Below are positions 56,308-64,000 of a stretch of DNA of 64,000 bases, piece after piece (the first letter of the stretch is position 1; the number at the start of each line of letters is the position of its first letter). Origin of the DNA: Kordiimonas sp. (lineage in GTDB: Bacteria > Pseudomonadota > Alphaproteobacteria > Sphingomonadales > Emcibacteraceae); contig PADB01000010.1 in NCBI GenBank assembly GCA_002700365.1, forward strand, positions 358,504 through 422,503, written 5' to 3'. The translations under genes were made by a program, and so were the position numbers. The notes under the pieces were generated by a model. The model saw only the letters and a list, made by a program, of their open reading frames with translations. It ran no database searches and was not told where the DNA came from.

Positions 56308-56766
56308 ATGCGAATCACTCTTCTCGCAGTCGGTAAAATCCGCAACACACCAGAAGCCGCATTGGTCGATACCTATGTCTCTCGCCTCCCTTGGCCCACA
56401 AACATTGTCGAGGTCGAAGAACGCCGCCCTATCAAAGGCCCGGAGAGACAATCCCGTGAAGGGCAATTATTACTGAAAGCCATCCCCAAGGGGGCCTTTG
56501 TCATCGCACTGGACGAACGTGGAAAGTCTTTACGCAGCGAAGCGTTTGCGGACAAAATACGTCAATGGCAGGACATGGGCTATGAACAGTTAGTCTTTAT
56601 GATTGGCGGGGCGGATGGTTTCTCGCAAGAAATCCGCGAACGTGCCGATTTGCATATATCTCTCAGCCAGATGACATGGCCACATATGATGGTACGCGCC
56701 ATGTTGGCAGAACAGCTATACCGTGCATCAACCATTATATCAGGCCACCCCTACCATAAAGACTAA
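56308..56766 (+). CDS. rlmH: 23S rRNA pseudouridine-1915 N3-methyltransferase
   Basis: SPOUT-class enzyme that methylates helix 69 of 23S rRNA. 152 residues. MRITLLAVGKIRNTPEAAL opening, the cofactor knot with VIALDERGKSLRSEAFA, FMIGGADGFSQEIRERAD and the end LSQMTWPHMMVRAMLAEQLYRA, all characteristic of RlmH. AAGG lies 7 bases before the ATG. Follows nadD-rsfS in the usual order. Confidence 0.97.
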   Translation: MRITLLAVGKIRNTPEAALVDTYVSRLPWPTNIVEVEERRPIKGPERQSREGQLLLKAIPKGAFVIALDERGKSLRSEAFADKIRQWQDMGYEQLVFMIGGADGFSQEIRERADLHISLSQMTWPHMMVRAMLAEQLYRASTIISGHPYHKD

Positions 56767-56926
56767 CCACAATGAACCATCGGCCCCGGTCACATTTTAG
56801 TGTTCACAGGAATTTAGGCGGTCATATCGCTAACAGAAACTTGCTTTTTTGGCCTTTTCCGCTAACTAGTAGATAATAAATTCAGGATAAAATGCCTTAA
56901 TGCCTATATAATCAGTTTAAGGCTAA

Positions 56927-58531
56927 ATGCGGACAAAAAACGAAATAACGGACGAATTAATGACAAGCATGGCACCACTTTCAACCCGTCCCGTAGTCCT
57001 TTGTATTCTAGATGGCTGGGGCCTACGCGGAGAGTCGGAAAACAATGCGATTATGATGGCAAAAACCCCCAACTGGGACAGGCTGGTGGGGGATGTGCCG
57101 CTATCTCGCCTTGAGACGTCTGGCCTTGCCGTGGGACTCCCTGATGGTCAAATGGGTAATTCCGAAGTCGGTCATATGAACTTAGGCAGTGGACGCGTTG
57201 TCATGCAAAACCTTCCCCGCATCGACAGCTGTATTGCCAATGGGGAATTACCGGACATCCCTGCCTTTAAAGAATATATCACCCGCCTGAAAGCCACGGG
57301 CGGCACTTGTCATATGATGGGCCTGTTATCCCCCGGGGGTGTCCATAGCCACCAAGATCATATGGTGGCACTGGCACGTGTCTTGGCCGACCAGAATATA
57401 CCGGTCGCTTTCCACGCCTTCCTGGATGGCCGCGATGTCCCGCCACAAAGTGCCTTGGAATTTGTTGAAAAATTTGAAAAGGATATCGCCCCGTTGCCTG
57501 AATGCCGAATTGCCACACTGTGCGGTCGTTATTACGCTATGGATCGTGACAAACGCTGGGACCGCGTGGAAAAAGCATATCATGCAATGGTATCAGCCGT
57601 TGGCAACACAGCACCGGATTCTGCCACCGCTATTCAAAACAGCTATCAGAATGACATTACGGACGAATTCGTACTGCCAACCGTCATCGGACAATACCAC
57701 GGCATGAAAGAAGGCGATGCGATCCTCATGGCTAATTTTAGGGCGGACCGCGCCCGTGAGATACTGACAGCCTTGGTCGATCCGGCCTTTGACGGTTTTA
57801 CCACAGATAACAACCCCGTTTTCTGCGCCCAGATGGGCATGGTTGAATATTCAGCGGACCTTTCCCGCTTCCTGACAACCCTCTTTCCCGCCGAAAAGAT
57901 CACACAAACGCTGGGAGAGATCGTCTCCAGCAAACAGCTAAAACAATTGCGCATTGCAGAGACTGAAAAATACGCCCATGTTACCTTTTTCTTTAATGGC
58001 GGCGCAGAAGATGTCTATGATGGAGAGGACCGTATCCTCGTACCGTCCCCTGATGTCGCGACTTATGATTTGCAACCGGAAATGTCCGCGCCGGAAGTAA
58101 CGGACAAATTAGTCGCTGCCATACAATCAAACAAATATGACCTTCTGGTCGTAAATTACGCCAACCCCGACATGGTAGGCCACACGGGTGTTCTTCCGGC
58201 TGCTATCCGCGCAGTAGAAACCATTGACGATTGCCTTGGGCGGCTTGAAGAGGCCATCACACAATCCGGTGGGGCCATGCTGGTCACGGCGGATCATGGC
58301 AACATTGAACAAATGCGGGACCCCCAAAGCGGCCAACCCCACACGGCACATACCACAAACCTTGTGCCCTTTGCGCTTGTGAATGGGCCAGACGGCAGCC
58401 ATTTGGAAGATGGCCGATTAGCCGATGTGGCCCCCACGATTTTGCAACTGCTGGGGATTTCGCAACCGCCTGAAATGTCCGGCATACCCCTATTGACACG
58501 ACCATCGCAACAGACACGTGCTACAGCATAA
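56927..58531 (+). CDS. gpmI: 2,3-bisphosphoglycerate-independent phosphoglycerate mutase
   Basis: Glycolytic and gluconeogenic interconversion of 3- and 2-phosphoglycerate, manganese-dependent. 534 residues. Alkaline-phosphatase-type metal site opening VVLCILDGWGLRGE, active Ser in QMGNSEVGHMNLGSGRVV, the transferase domain GGVHSHQDHMVALARV and FLDGRDVPPQS, and the second metal site VNYANPDMVGHTG plus VTADHGNIEQM. The start may be the ATG at 56960. Precedes the envC-like gene. Confidence 0.96.
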   Translation: MRTKNEITDELMTSMAPLSTRPVVLCILDGWGLRGESENNAIMMAKTPNWDRLVGDVPLSRLETSGLAVGLPDGQMGNSEVGHMNLGSGRVVMQNLPRIDSCIANGELPDIPAFKEYITRLKATGGTCHMMGLLSPGGVHSHQDHMVALARVLADQNIPVAFHAFLDGRDVPPQSALEFVEKFEKDIAPLPECRIATLCGRYYAMDRDKRWDRVEKAYHAMVSAVGNTAPDSATAIQNSYQNDITDEFVLPTVIGQYHGMKEGDAILMANFRADRAREILTALVDPAFDGFTTDNNPVFCAQMGMVEYSADLSRFLTTLFPAEKITQTLGEIVSSKQLKQLRIAETEKYAHVTFFFNGGAEDVYDGEDRILVPSPDVATYDLQPEMSAPEVTDKLVAAIQSNKYDLLVVNYANPDMVGHTGVLPAAIRAVETIDDCLGRLEEAITQSGGAMLVTADHGNIEQMRDPQSGQPHTAHTTNLVPFALVNGPDGSHLEDGRLADVAPTILQLLGISQPPEMSGIPLLTRPSQQTRATA

Positions 58532-58658
58532 AGACCATCATTTACCACGCCCCAACCCTGCTGCAAAAAGGCGGGGCATCGCCCTGTATTGGTCTCTATG
58601 GCTTTTCTCACACGCCAAGACATGGGACTTCCCAACAGGCCTCGTGCACATAAAAAGG

Positions 58659-59942
58659 ATGGCCATAACGTGTCTCATCATGACTGCCATGGTATTGCCG
58701 ACACCGCTCTCTTCCTATGGAAACATCAGTAACGCGCAAACTATACCGCAAAAGCATACCGGCAAGCTGGAAACCCTACAGGATAAAATTGAAACAACCA
58801 GCCGCAAAGCCGAAGAACTAAAACTGAAAGGTCAGGAAATCAGGACTGAAATATCGTCCTTACAAAAAAAGCTGGTCACACTGGCCGCTGAAATACAACA
58901 GCGAGAAGCCCTGGCATCAGAAATCGAACAACGCATCACCGTCCTCACTCAACAACGGGTAGTTTTGCAACGTCAACTGGATGGTCGCCACGAACAAATG
59001 TCAAAAGCACTGGGGGCCATGCAAAAACTTTCTCTTCAGCCTGCGGCCTATGTTTTTCTGAAACCAGATAGGGCTGTCTCTTCACTGCATACACGTACAG
59101 CCCTAAACCGCATCTTACCTTCTCTGCGCGCCGAAGCCACGGCAATCACAGAAGACATGGAAAAATTACGTGCCGTTAAGGCACAAATAACCGCAGAACA
59201 AGATGACCTGCACGATGAACTATTGGAGCTTGCCAGTTCTAAACAGGAAATGGCTCATATGGTGGAAAATCGGCAGCAGAAATATCAACAATTGATGGAT
59301 GCCAGCCGCGCAGAACGTCAACGCCTGGCGCGATATGCCAGGGAAGCAAAAAGCCTGCGCGAATTAATTACGCGGCTGGAACAGGAAAATCGTCGCCGCG
59401 AAAAAGCCGCACGTGACGCTGCCCGTAGGCTGGCAGCAAAGCCGCAGCTCGGAAAAACGCCACAACAGCAGAAACCTAGCGACATTGCACTGCCACAGGG
59501 TAGCAGCCCCTTTAGTACCGCGCGCGGGACATTGCCCCTTCCCGCCTCAGGCCGGCTGGTACGGGCCTTTGGCCAGAACACCCCCAGCGGGCAAAAAGCA
59601 AAAGGCATCACATTGCGTACCCGCCAAAGTGCCCAGGTCGTCGCCCCTTATGATGGGCGTATTGTCTTCGCGGGGCCGTTTAGAACCTATGGCCAGCTCT
59701 TGATAATCGCCCACGGGGAAGGTTATCATACGTTGCTTGCCGGGTTGGATCAGGTATATGGTGTTGTCGGGCAATGGGTTCTCAAAGGGGAACCAATTGC
59801 ACAGATGGGAATAAATGTTAAAGATCAGGGGGGTGGGCCCTATGCGGGCGCGCCCCAATTATATGTGGAATTACGGCGTCGGGGAAAACCGATAAATCCC
59901 CTGCCTTGGCTGGCCGCCCGTGACAGAAAGGTTCTTGGATAA
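58659..59942 (+). CDS. envC: EnvC-like murein hydrolase activator (peptidase M23 family)
   Basis: Periplasmic coiled-coil protein with a C-terminal LytM domain. About 427 residues from the ATG at 58659, with signal peptide (CLIMTAMVLPTPLSS). The frame also extends to 58518, inside gpmI, which looks unlikely. Coiled coil about residues 30-275, Pro/Gln linker, then the M23 domain (LVRAFGQNTPSGQKAKGITLR, VVAPYDGRIVFAGPFRTYGQLLIIAHGEGYHTLLAGL split, PQLYVELRRRGKPINPLPWL). The zinc-site motifs are altered (KAKGI, and YVELRR in place of HxH), so it is likely an inactive activator regulated by FtsEX, like EnvC. Confidence 0.9.
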   Translation: MAITCLIMTAMVLPTPLSSYGNISNAQTIPQKHTGKLETLQDKIETTSRKAEELKLKGQEIRTEISSLQKKLVTLAAEIQQREALASEIEQRITVLTQQRVVLQRQLDGRHEQMSKALGAMQKLSLQPAAYVFLKPDRAVSSLHTRTALNRILPSLRAEATAITEDMEKLRAVKAQITAEQDDLHDELLELASSKQEMAHMVENRQQKYQQLMDASRAERQRLARYAREAKSLRELITRLEQENRRREKAARDAARRLAAKPQLGKTPQQQKPSDIALPQGSSPFSTARGTLPLPASGRLVRAFGQNTPSGQKAKGITLRTRQSAQVVAPYDGRIVFAGPFRTYGQLLIIAHGEGYHTLLAGLDQVYGVVGQWVLKGEPIAQMGINVKDQGGGPYAGAPQLYVELRRRGKPINPLPWLAARDRKVLG

Positions 59943-61324
59943 TGAAGAAAATGACAGCATTGACCGGGGTCATTTCAGCTTTTTGGCTAAGCGTCAGCAT
60001 CGGCACAGCCGCCGCGCATAGTGCCAGCTCTGAAACCTATCGTATGTTAAACCTGCTGGGGGACGTATTTGAACAAGTCCGCTCTGAATATGTGAATGAT
60101 GTCGATGATACGGAATTGATAGAGGCCGCCATCAATGGCATGCTAACGTCTCTGGATCCGCATTCCACTTATTTGAGTGCCAAACATTTTCAGGACATGC
60201 AGGTCCAGACAAAAGGGGAATTCGGCGGTCTGGGGCTTGAAGTCACCATGGAAAATGGCGTTGTCAAAGTCGTATCCCCAATTGACGAAACCCCCGCTGC
60301 CCGCGCCGGTATGATGGCCGGTGATTATATTACCCATCTGGACGGCGAACAGGTCATGGGAATGACCTTATCAGACGCCGTGGGCAAAATGCGCGGGGCC
60401 GTGGGGACCGTCATTAAATTGACCGTTCTACGTCAGGGCGAAGACAAACCGCTGGACGTAGAAATCACCCGCGATGTTATTACTATTAAATCCGTACGCC
60501 ACCGCATCGAAAAGGAAGTCGGTTACGTCCGCATTACCAGTTTTAACGAACAAACAGAAAGCGGATTAAAGCAGGCCCTGAAAGATATCAGTGCAGAACT
60601 CGATAAGGATTTACAGGGGATCGTGCTAGACCTGCGCAATAATCCCGGCGGACTACTGGATCAGGCGATCGCCGTCAGTGATGCCTTTATGGATAAAGGG
60701 GAAATCGTCTCCACCCGCACACGCAACAATGAAAAAATCCAGCGTTACAACGCCCGCAAAGGCGATGTTCTCAAGAACAAACCCATCGTCGTGCTGATTA
60801 ACAGTGGTTCGGCATCTGCATCCGAAATTGTTGCCGGTGCCTTACAAGATCACAAGCGTGCCGTCATCGTCGGCACACGATCCTTCGGCAAGGGCTCTGT
60901 GCAGACAATTATCCCCTTGGGACAGGACGGGGCCATGAAACTGACAACCGCCCTGTACTTCACACCGTCCGGTAATTCCATTCAGACCACAGGTATTACG
61001 CCTGATATTCTGGTTGAGCAGCTCAAACTTCAAGACAAAAAGAAACCAACGTTTTCTATGCGCAGCGAAGCGTCCTTGCGGGGAAGACTCGATAACCCTA
61101 ACGGGAAAGATCATGACGGCACAGGGAAAGCAGAACCGGCAGAACCGAATGAGGATACCCCTGACGGCAGCTCCAAAAAAGAAGACGCAGCAGACAGCTC
61201 TACTAAACCGGAAGAAAATAAAAAAATATCTGCCTCTTTCACCTCTGCACAGAATGATTACCAGCTAAACTATGCACTTAACCTTATTCGTGGCTTGGCC
61301 ATTGGCATGAATCAGGTTAAATAA
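59942..61324 (+). CDS. ctpA: Carboxyl-terminal processing protease (S41)
   Basis: Periplasmic serine protease with a PDZ domain. 460 residues. Signal peptide at 1-25, N-terminal helical part with LTSLDPHSTYLSAKHF, PDZ domain about 95-170 (FGGLGLEVTMENGVVKVVSP), then the S41 core with LDLRNNPGGLLDQAIAVSD and NSGSASASEIVAGALQDH (287-304; catalytic Ser in the SASAS run). VGTRSFGKGSVQTI carries the catalytic Lys. The C-terminal tail is charged and Pro/Glu/Lys-rich. The start overlaps the envC stop (TAATG). Confidence 0.95.
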   Translation: MKKMTALTGVISAFWLSVSIGTAAAHSASSETYRMLNLLGDVFEQVRSEYVNDVDDTELIEAAINGMLTSLDPHSTYLSAKHFQDMQVQTKGEFGGLGLEVTMENGVVKVVSPIDETPAARAGMMAGDYITHLDGEQVMGMTLSDAVGKMRGAVGTVIKLTVLRQGEDKPLDVEITRDVITIKSVRHRIEKEVGYVRITSFNEQTESGLKQALKDISAELDKDLQGIVLDLRNNPGGLLDQAIAVSDAFMDKGEIVSTRTRNNEKIQRYNARKGDVLKNKPIVVLINSGSASASEIVAGALQDHKRAVIVGTRSFGKGSVQTIIPLGQDGAMKLTTALYFTPSGNSIQTTGITPDILVEQLKLQDKKKPTFSMRSEASLRGRLDNPNGKDHDGTGKAEPAEPNEDTPDGSSKKEDAADSSTKPEENKKISASFTSAQNDYQLNYALNLIRGLAIGMNQVK

Positions 61325-61353
61325 TACAGCGTAGTGAAGACAGGAACATTCAG

Positions 61354-62700
61354 GTGAGCAACAGCAACCATACAACCGCCGCGCCGGGGCGTCGCCGCGC
61401 GCTTAGCCCCGTGATGGTCGCGTGGATTTTGGTGCTGATCGTAATAGGCGCCATTGTCGGCTGGCTGCAGCTGACCTATGACAATGACTCCTCTCCTGTT
61501 GTCGCTGATCGCGATAACGCCACCAACAATACTCCCTCAGATGATAAAGCTGTCTTTATCGGCTCAGCCGACGACAACAGTTATCCTGAGGTATTAAGTC
61601 CCGAAGACATGGTGGGCCAGGATATCGCCAGCAATGAAGAAACATCCCTGACAAGGGATGCAACGCAAAATAACCAATCCATAGACCAATCCACACCACC
61701 CGCGGCGGCAGACGCACCACCGCAGGCCACTTCATCCTTCCGCCCTACAAGGGATATGGACGCGGACGCCGCACTGACGCAACTTGCTGAAGATGTAAAT
61801 ACCTCTTCGCCCACTCAATCACCCCAATCACCTCAGTCTACAGTCAATAAAACTGCGGCGGGTACGATAAAGGTTCAACCTGCTACAAAGGTCACACTGG
61901 ACCCTGCTCCGTTCCCTGTTTTGATTGAACAAAGCCCCCACGGCCCTCTTCCTGCCATAGGTCCCGGCAATATCCAGCCTTGGCAGGCTTACGCCCGCCC
62001 CTATGAAACGAACACAGACCGGCCACGTATTTCTATTGTTGTGACGGGCCTGGGACTTAACCGTAAACACAGCACCCGCGCCATTACCGACCTGCCCGGT
62101 GAAGTCACTCTGGCCTTTTCCCCTTATGGCCGTGATTTACAAGATATACTCAATCTTGGCCGTACCCATGGCCACGAAGCCCTGTTAATGGTGCCGACAG
62201 AACCCCTGAACTATCCCGAGAACGACCCCGGCCCACATACACTAATTTCACATTACAGCCCCCGTGAGAACCTAAAAAGGCTTCATTGGATCATGGGCCG
62301 CGTAACGGGATATGTTGGTGTGATTAACGATATGGGATCAAAATTCACCGCCAGCACAGAAGCCGTCGCGCCCTTCTTAGAGGACTTGAAAAAACGCGGC
62401 CTTTTATTTATGGATGCCCGCGCCAGCCGCTACAGTGTCGCCGCGAAAACGGCCCGTAAAATAGGTGTGCCACGAACAATAAACAATCGCTATTTAGATA
62501 ACACACCCAGCAGCGATGAATTACAAAAACGCCTTGGGGAGCTGGAAAATATCGCCAAAACCTACGGGGCCGCCGTAGGTATCGCCCGCACGTACCCCAT
62601 TAGCATCGAAGAAATCAGCGCCTGGGCGCAAACATTAGATGCAAAAGGTTTTGATCTTGTGCCCCTGTCGGCCAATGCGAACCGCCAACCTGTCCGTTAA
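61354..62700 (+). CDS. Divergent polysaccharide deacetylase family protein (YibQ-like)
   Basis: A 448-residue protein from a GTG start, with AGGA eight bases upstream. N-terminal anchor (VMVAWILVLIVIGAIVGWLQL), a long Pro/Ser/Thr/Asp-rich linker to about residue 195, then the domain. This has RISIVVTGLGLNRKHSTRAI, LAFSPYGRDLQDIL, HEALLMVPTEPLNYPENDPGP, VGVINDMGSKFTAS and RGLLFMDARAS. The family has the deacetylase barrel but altered metal residues, and its substrate is unknown. Conserved neighbour of ctpA and rppH. Confidence 0.9.
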   Translation: MSNSNHTTAAPGRRRALSPVMVAWILVLIVIGAIVGWLQLTYDNDSSPVVADRDNATNNTPSDDKAVFIGSADDNSYPEVLSPEDMVGQDIASNEETSLTRDATQNNQSIDQSTPPAAADAPPQATSSFRPTRDMDADAALTQLAEDVNTSSPTQSPQSPQSTVNKTAAGTIKVQPATKVTLDPAPFPVLIEQSPHGPLPAIGPGNIQPWQAYARPYETNTDRPRISIVVTGLGLNRKHSTRAITDLPGEVTLAFSPYGRDLQDILNLGRTHGHEALLMVPTEPLNYPENDPGPHTLISHYSPRENLKRLHWIMGRVTGYVGVINDMGSKFTASTEAVAPFLEDLKKRGLLFMDARASRYSVAAKTARKIGVPRTINNRYLDNTPSSDELQKRLGELENIAKTYGAAVGIARTYPISIEEISAWAQTLDAKGFDLVPLSANANRQPVR

Positions 62701-62750
62701 CGTCTTACCGTACTAGACGACACGCAATCATTATAGAAATATACCGCGCC

Positions 62751-63461
62751 TTACGACCGTTCCGGATAAAAACGTTCGGCCACACGTTCACAAAAGGCGA
62801 CAAGCTCTGGGAACGTCTTGGCTTTTTCAGATAACGGTGTTTCAAACGGCTGGAACACGAGTTCTGCGACAAAGGCATAAACCACCGCATCTAATGTCGT
62901 TGGGGCTTCCCCAAAAAAGTAAGGCTGTTGACCCAACAGCTTGGATAACGCCATTAAATCTGCCTCACAGACTTGCATGATTTCACTGTCTTCATGGAGC
63001 CCCATACCATGGCTCTTCAAATCGCCTAACAGCCCCTTACGCACCTTTCCCGGAAGCCACGGCTTCAGGTAAAAAGGCAGATCTTCAAAGAAATGGGCTT
63101 TAACGGTCCGCCACCCGGATTCCTGCTGCCAGCGGGAATGCACTATGCCCCAGTAAAAATTCTCATCCAGCATTTTGATCATACTGTGACTGATCGCTTT
63201 GTCTCGCGGGGTTAAGGTATGGTCCAGTTTGTCGCCGTAAGTCTGTTTGAGATAACTGATGATAAATTGTGAATCCGCAACATATTTTCCCTGATCTTCG
63301 ATAAAGGGTAATTTTCCTTTCGGGGCTTTTTGCAGATTGTCCATGCCTGCCACCGTCTCAAACGGCAATCCCGCCATCCGTAAATAGCAATCCACTTTCA
63401 CACAAAACGGGCTGGGATCCGGTAAGCGGCCAAAATCCCCAAAGATGTGCAACTTAATCAT
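62751..63461 (-). CDS. Glutathione S-transferase family protein (metaxin/FAXC-like)
   Basis: A 236-residue GST-fold protein. The N-terminal thioredoxin-like domain has PDPSPFCVKVDCYLRMAGLPFE and APKGKLPFIED with VADSQFIISYLKQTYG. The helical C-terminal domain carries the DAVVYAFVAELVF and CERVAERFYPE segments. The SPFCVK motif and the C-terminal pattern are those of the metaxin/failed-axon-connection-like bacterial GST group. Substrate unknown. The gene stands alone and is divergent from rppH. Confidence 0.87.
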   Translation of the reverse strand: MIKLHIFGDFGRLPDPSPFCVKVDCYLRMAGLPFETVAGMDNLQKAPKGKLPFIEDQGKYVADSQFIISYLKQTYGDKLDHTLTPRDKAISHSMIKMLDENFYWGIVHSRWQQESGWRTVKAHFFEDLPFYLKPWLPGKVRKGLLGDLKSHGMGLHEDSEIMQVCEADLMALSKLLGQQPYFFGEAPTTLDAVVYAFVAELVFQPFETPLSEKAKTFPELVAFCERVAERFYPERS

Positions 63462-63588
63462 GATACCCCCTATCGATCGTCAAAAAATATATTTTCGTTG
63501 CAAACGCTATCTATATTATTGACAGTCTTTTATGGTAACACCAATGATATCTTTATGACGTCCGTTCAATAAATTGTGAGTCTGCGCG

Positions 63589-64000
63589 ATGTCGTCTGCC
63601 ATTTCAGGGTCATCCATAACATCCGGCGGTACCGATCTGCCCTACCGGCCATGTGTTGGTATTATGTTACTGGATAAACGTAATTATGTTTTTGTCGCCG
63701 AAAGAATTGATACCCCTGGGGCATGGCAAATGCCACAAGGGGGTATTGATAAAGGCGAAGAACCTCTTGCCGCGGCATGGCGGGAACTGGAAGAAGAAAT
63801 CGGCACACGTCACGCCGAACTTATTGCCGAATCTCAACAATGGTTGACATACGACCTACCTGCAAATTTACGCGGCAAGGTATGGAAAGGTAAATATCGG
63901 GGACAAAAACAGAAATGGTATGTTCTGCGTTTCACGGGACAGGAAAGCGACATCAATCTGAATACGGCCCATCCGGAATTTGCCGCGTGGAAATGGTCTC
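63589..64000 (+). CDS. rppH: RNA pyrophosphohydrolase RppH, cut off by the window edge
   Basis: Nudix hydrolase that removes pyrophosphate from the 5' end of mRNA to trigger decay. The first 137 residues are visible and the frame is open to the last base. Family opening LPYRPCVGIMLLDKRNYVFVA, WQMPQGGIDKGEEP and the Nudix box GGIDKGEEPLAAAWRELEEEIG in two parts (G-x5-E-x7-REL-x-EE-x-G). WKGKYRGQKQKWYVLRFTG follows. The C-terminus lies off-window. Its place after ctpA and yibQ is normal for alphaproteobacteria. Confidence 0.95.
   Translation, partial: MSSAISGSSITSGGTDLPYRPCVGIMLLDKRNYVFVAERIDTPGAWQMPQGGIDKGEEPLAAAWRELEEEIGTRHAELIAESQQWLTYDLPANLRGKVWKGKYRGQKQKWYVLRFTGQESDINLNTAHPEFAAWKWS

Overview
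The window looks like chromosomal DNA of an alphaproteobacterium, probably of the Rhodospirillales or a related group. This rests on gene content rather than any marker gene: an ethylmalonyl-CoA pathway cluster, PhaR, Coq7, a CpdR-like regulator, a DUF2125 and a DUF4175 protein, GluQ-RS, and the typical blocks argH-lptM-lysA-DUF4175 and rlmH-gpmI-envC-ctpA-yibQ-rppH. I see no insertion sequence, integrase, transposase or prophage gene.

Layout. 1-5500: a complete type II-C CRISPR-Cas system. It has an array of 13 visible spacers with a promoter inside each repeat, a convergent cas9-cas1-cas2 operon with a 1052-residue Cas9, and a tracrRNA divergent from cas9 that I located by its anti-repeat. 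A tRNA-Leu(CAA) gene borders it. 5.9-11.5 kb: housekeeping genes (YqaA-like membrane protein, DsbB, Coq7, HNH nuclease, GluQ-RS), a secreted PEP-CTERM-type protein and an unknown protein. 11.6-27.2 kb: a carbon-storage and acetyl-CoA assimilation block. It holds ethylmalonyl-CoA mutase, crotonyl-CoA carboxylase/reductase, methylsuccinyl-CoA dehydrogenase, cobalamin adenosyltransferase, EtfBA, 3-hydroxybutyryl-CoA dehydrogenase, PhaR, a PHA-synthase-like hydrolase with a small upstream partner gene, PhaA and PhaB. Together they interconvert acetyl-CoA, acetoacetyl-CoA and 3-hydroxybutyryl-CoA, store polyester, or turn crotonyl-CoA into methylsuccinyl-CoA. A shared ATATTGC-N3-GCAATAT-like palindrome lies in front of ccr/meaA and etfBA and may be the operator of PhaR.

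27.2-34.4 kb: methyltransferase, metXW, chorismate mutase-hisC-tyrosine dehydrogenase, DUF2125. 34.4-40.2 kb: glutathione-degradation-type cyclotransferase, PlsC, YdcF-like, FtsEX, a zinc-ribbon protein, a phosphoribosyltransferase and a CpdR-like regulator. 40.2-48.2 kb: DUF4175-lysA-lptM-argH on the minus strand, facing away from a TlpA-like thioredoxin and a zinc-type TonB receptor with a perfect Zur-like palindrome in its promoter. 48.2-50.4 kb: a small oxygen-response group (UspA, acetyltransferase-like protein, FNR) with an FNR box. 50.4-64 kb: rplU-rpmA-obg-proB-proA-nadD/rsfS-rlmH-gpmI-envC-ctpA-yibQ, then a GST and a truncated rppH at the right edge. nadD and rsfS form one uninterrupted reading frame.

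The points most worth following are the self-promoting II-C CRISPR locus with its tracrRNA, the shared PhaR-like operator, the NadD-RsfS fusion, the small protein in front of the PhaC-like gene, and the structured leader of rplU. Three genes were recovered that a 60-residue or closed-ORF cutoff misses: lptM, a 51-residue protein, and the cut-off rppH.
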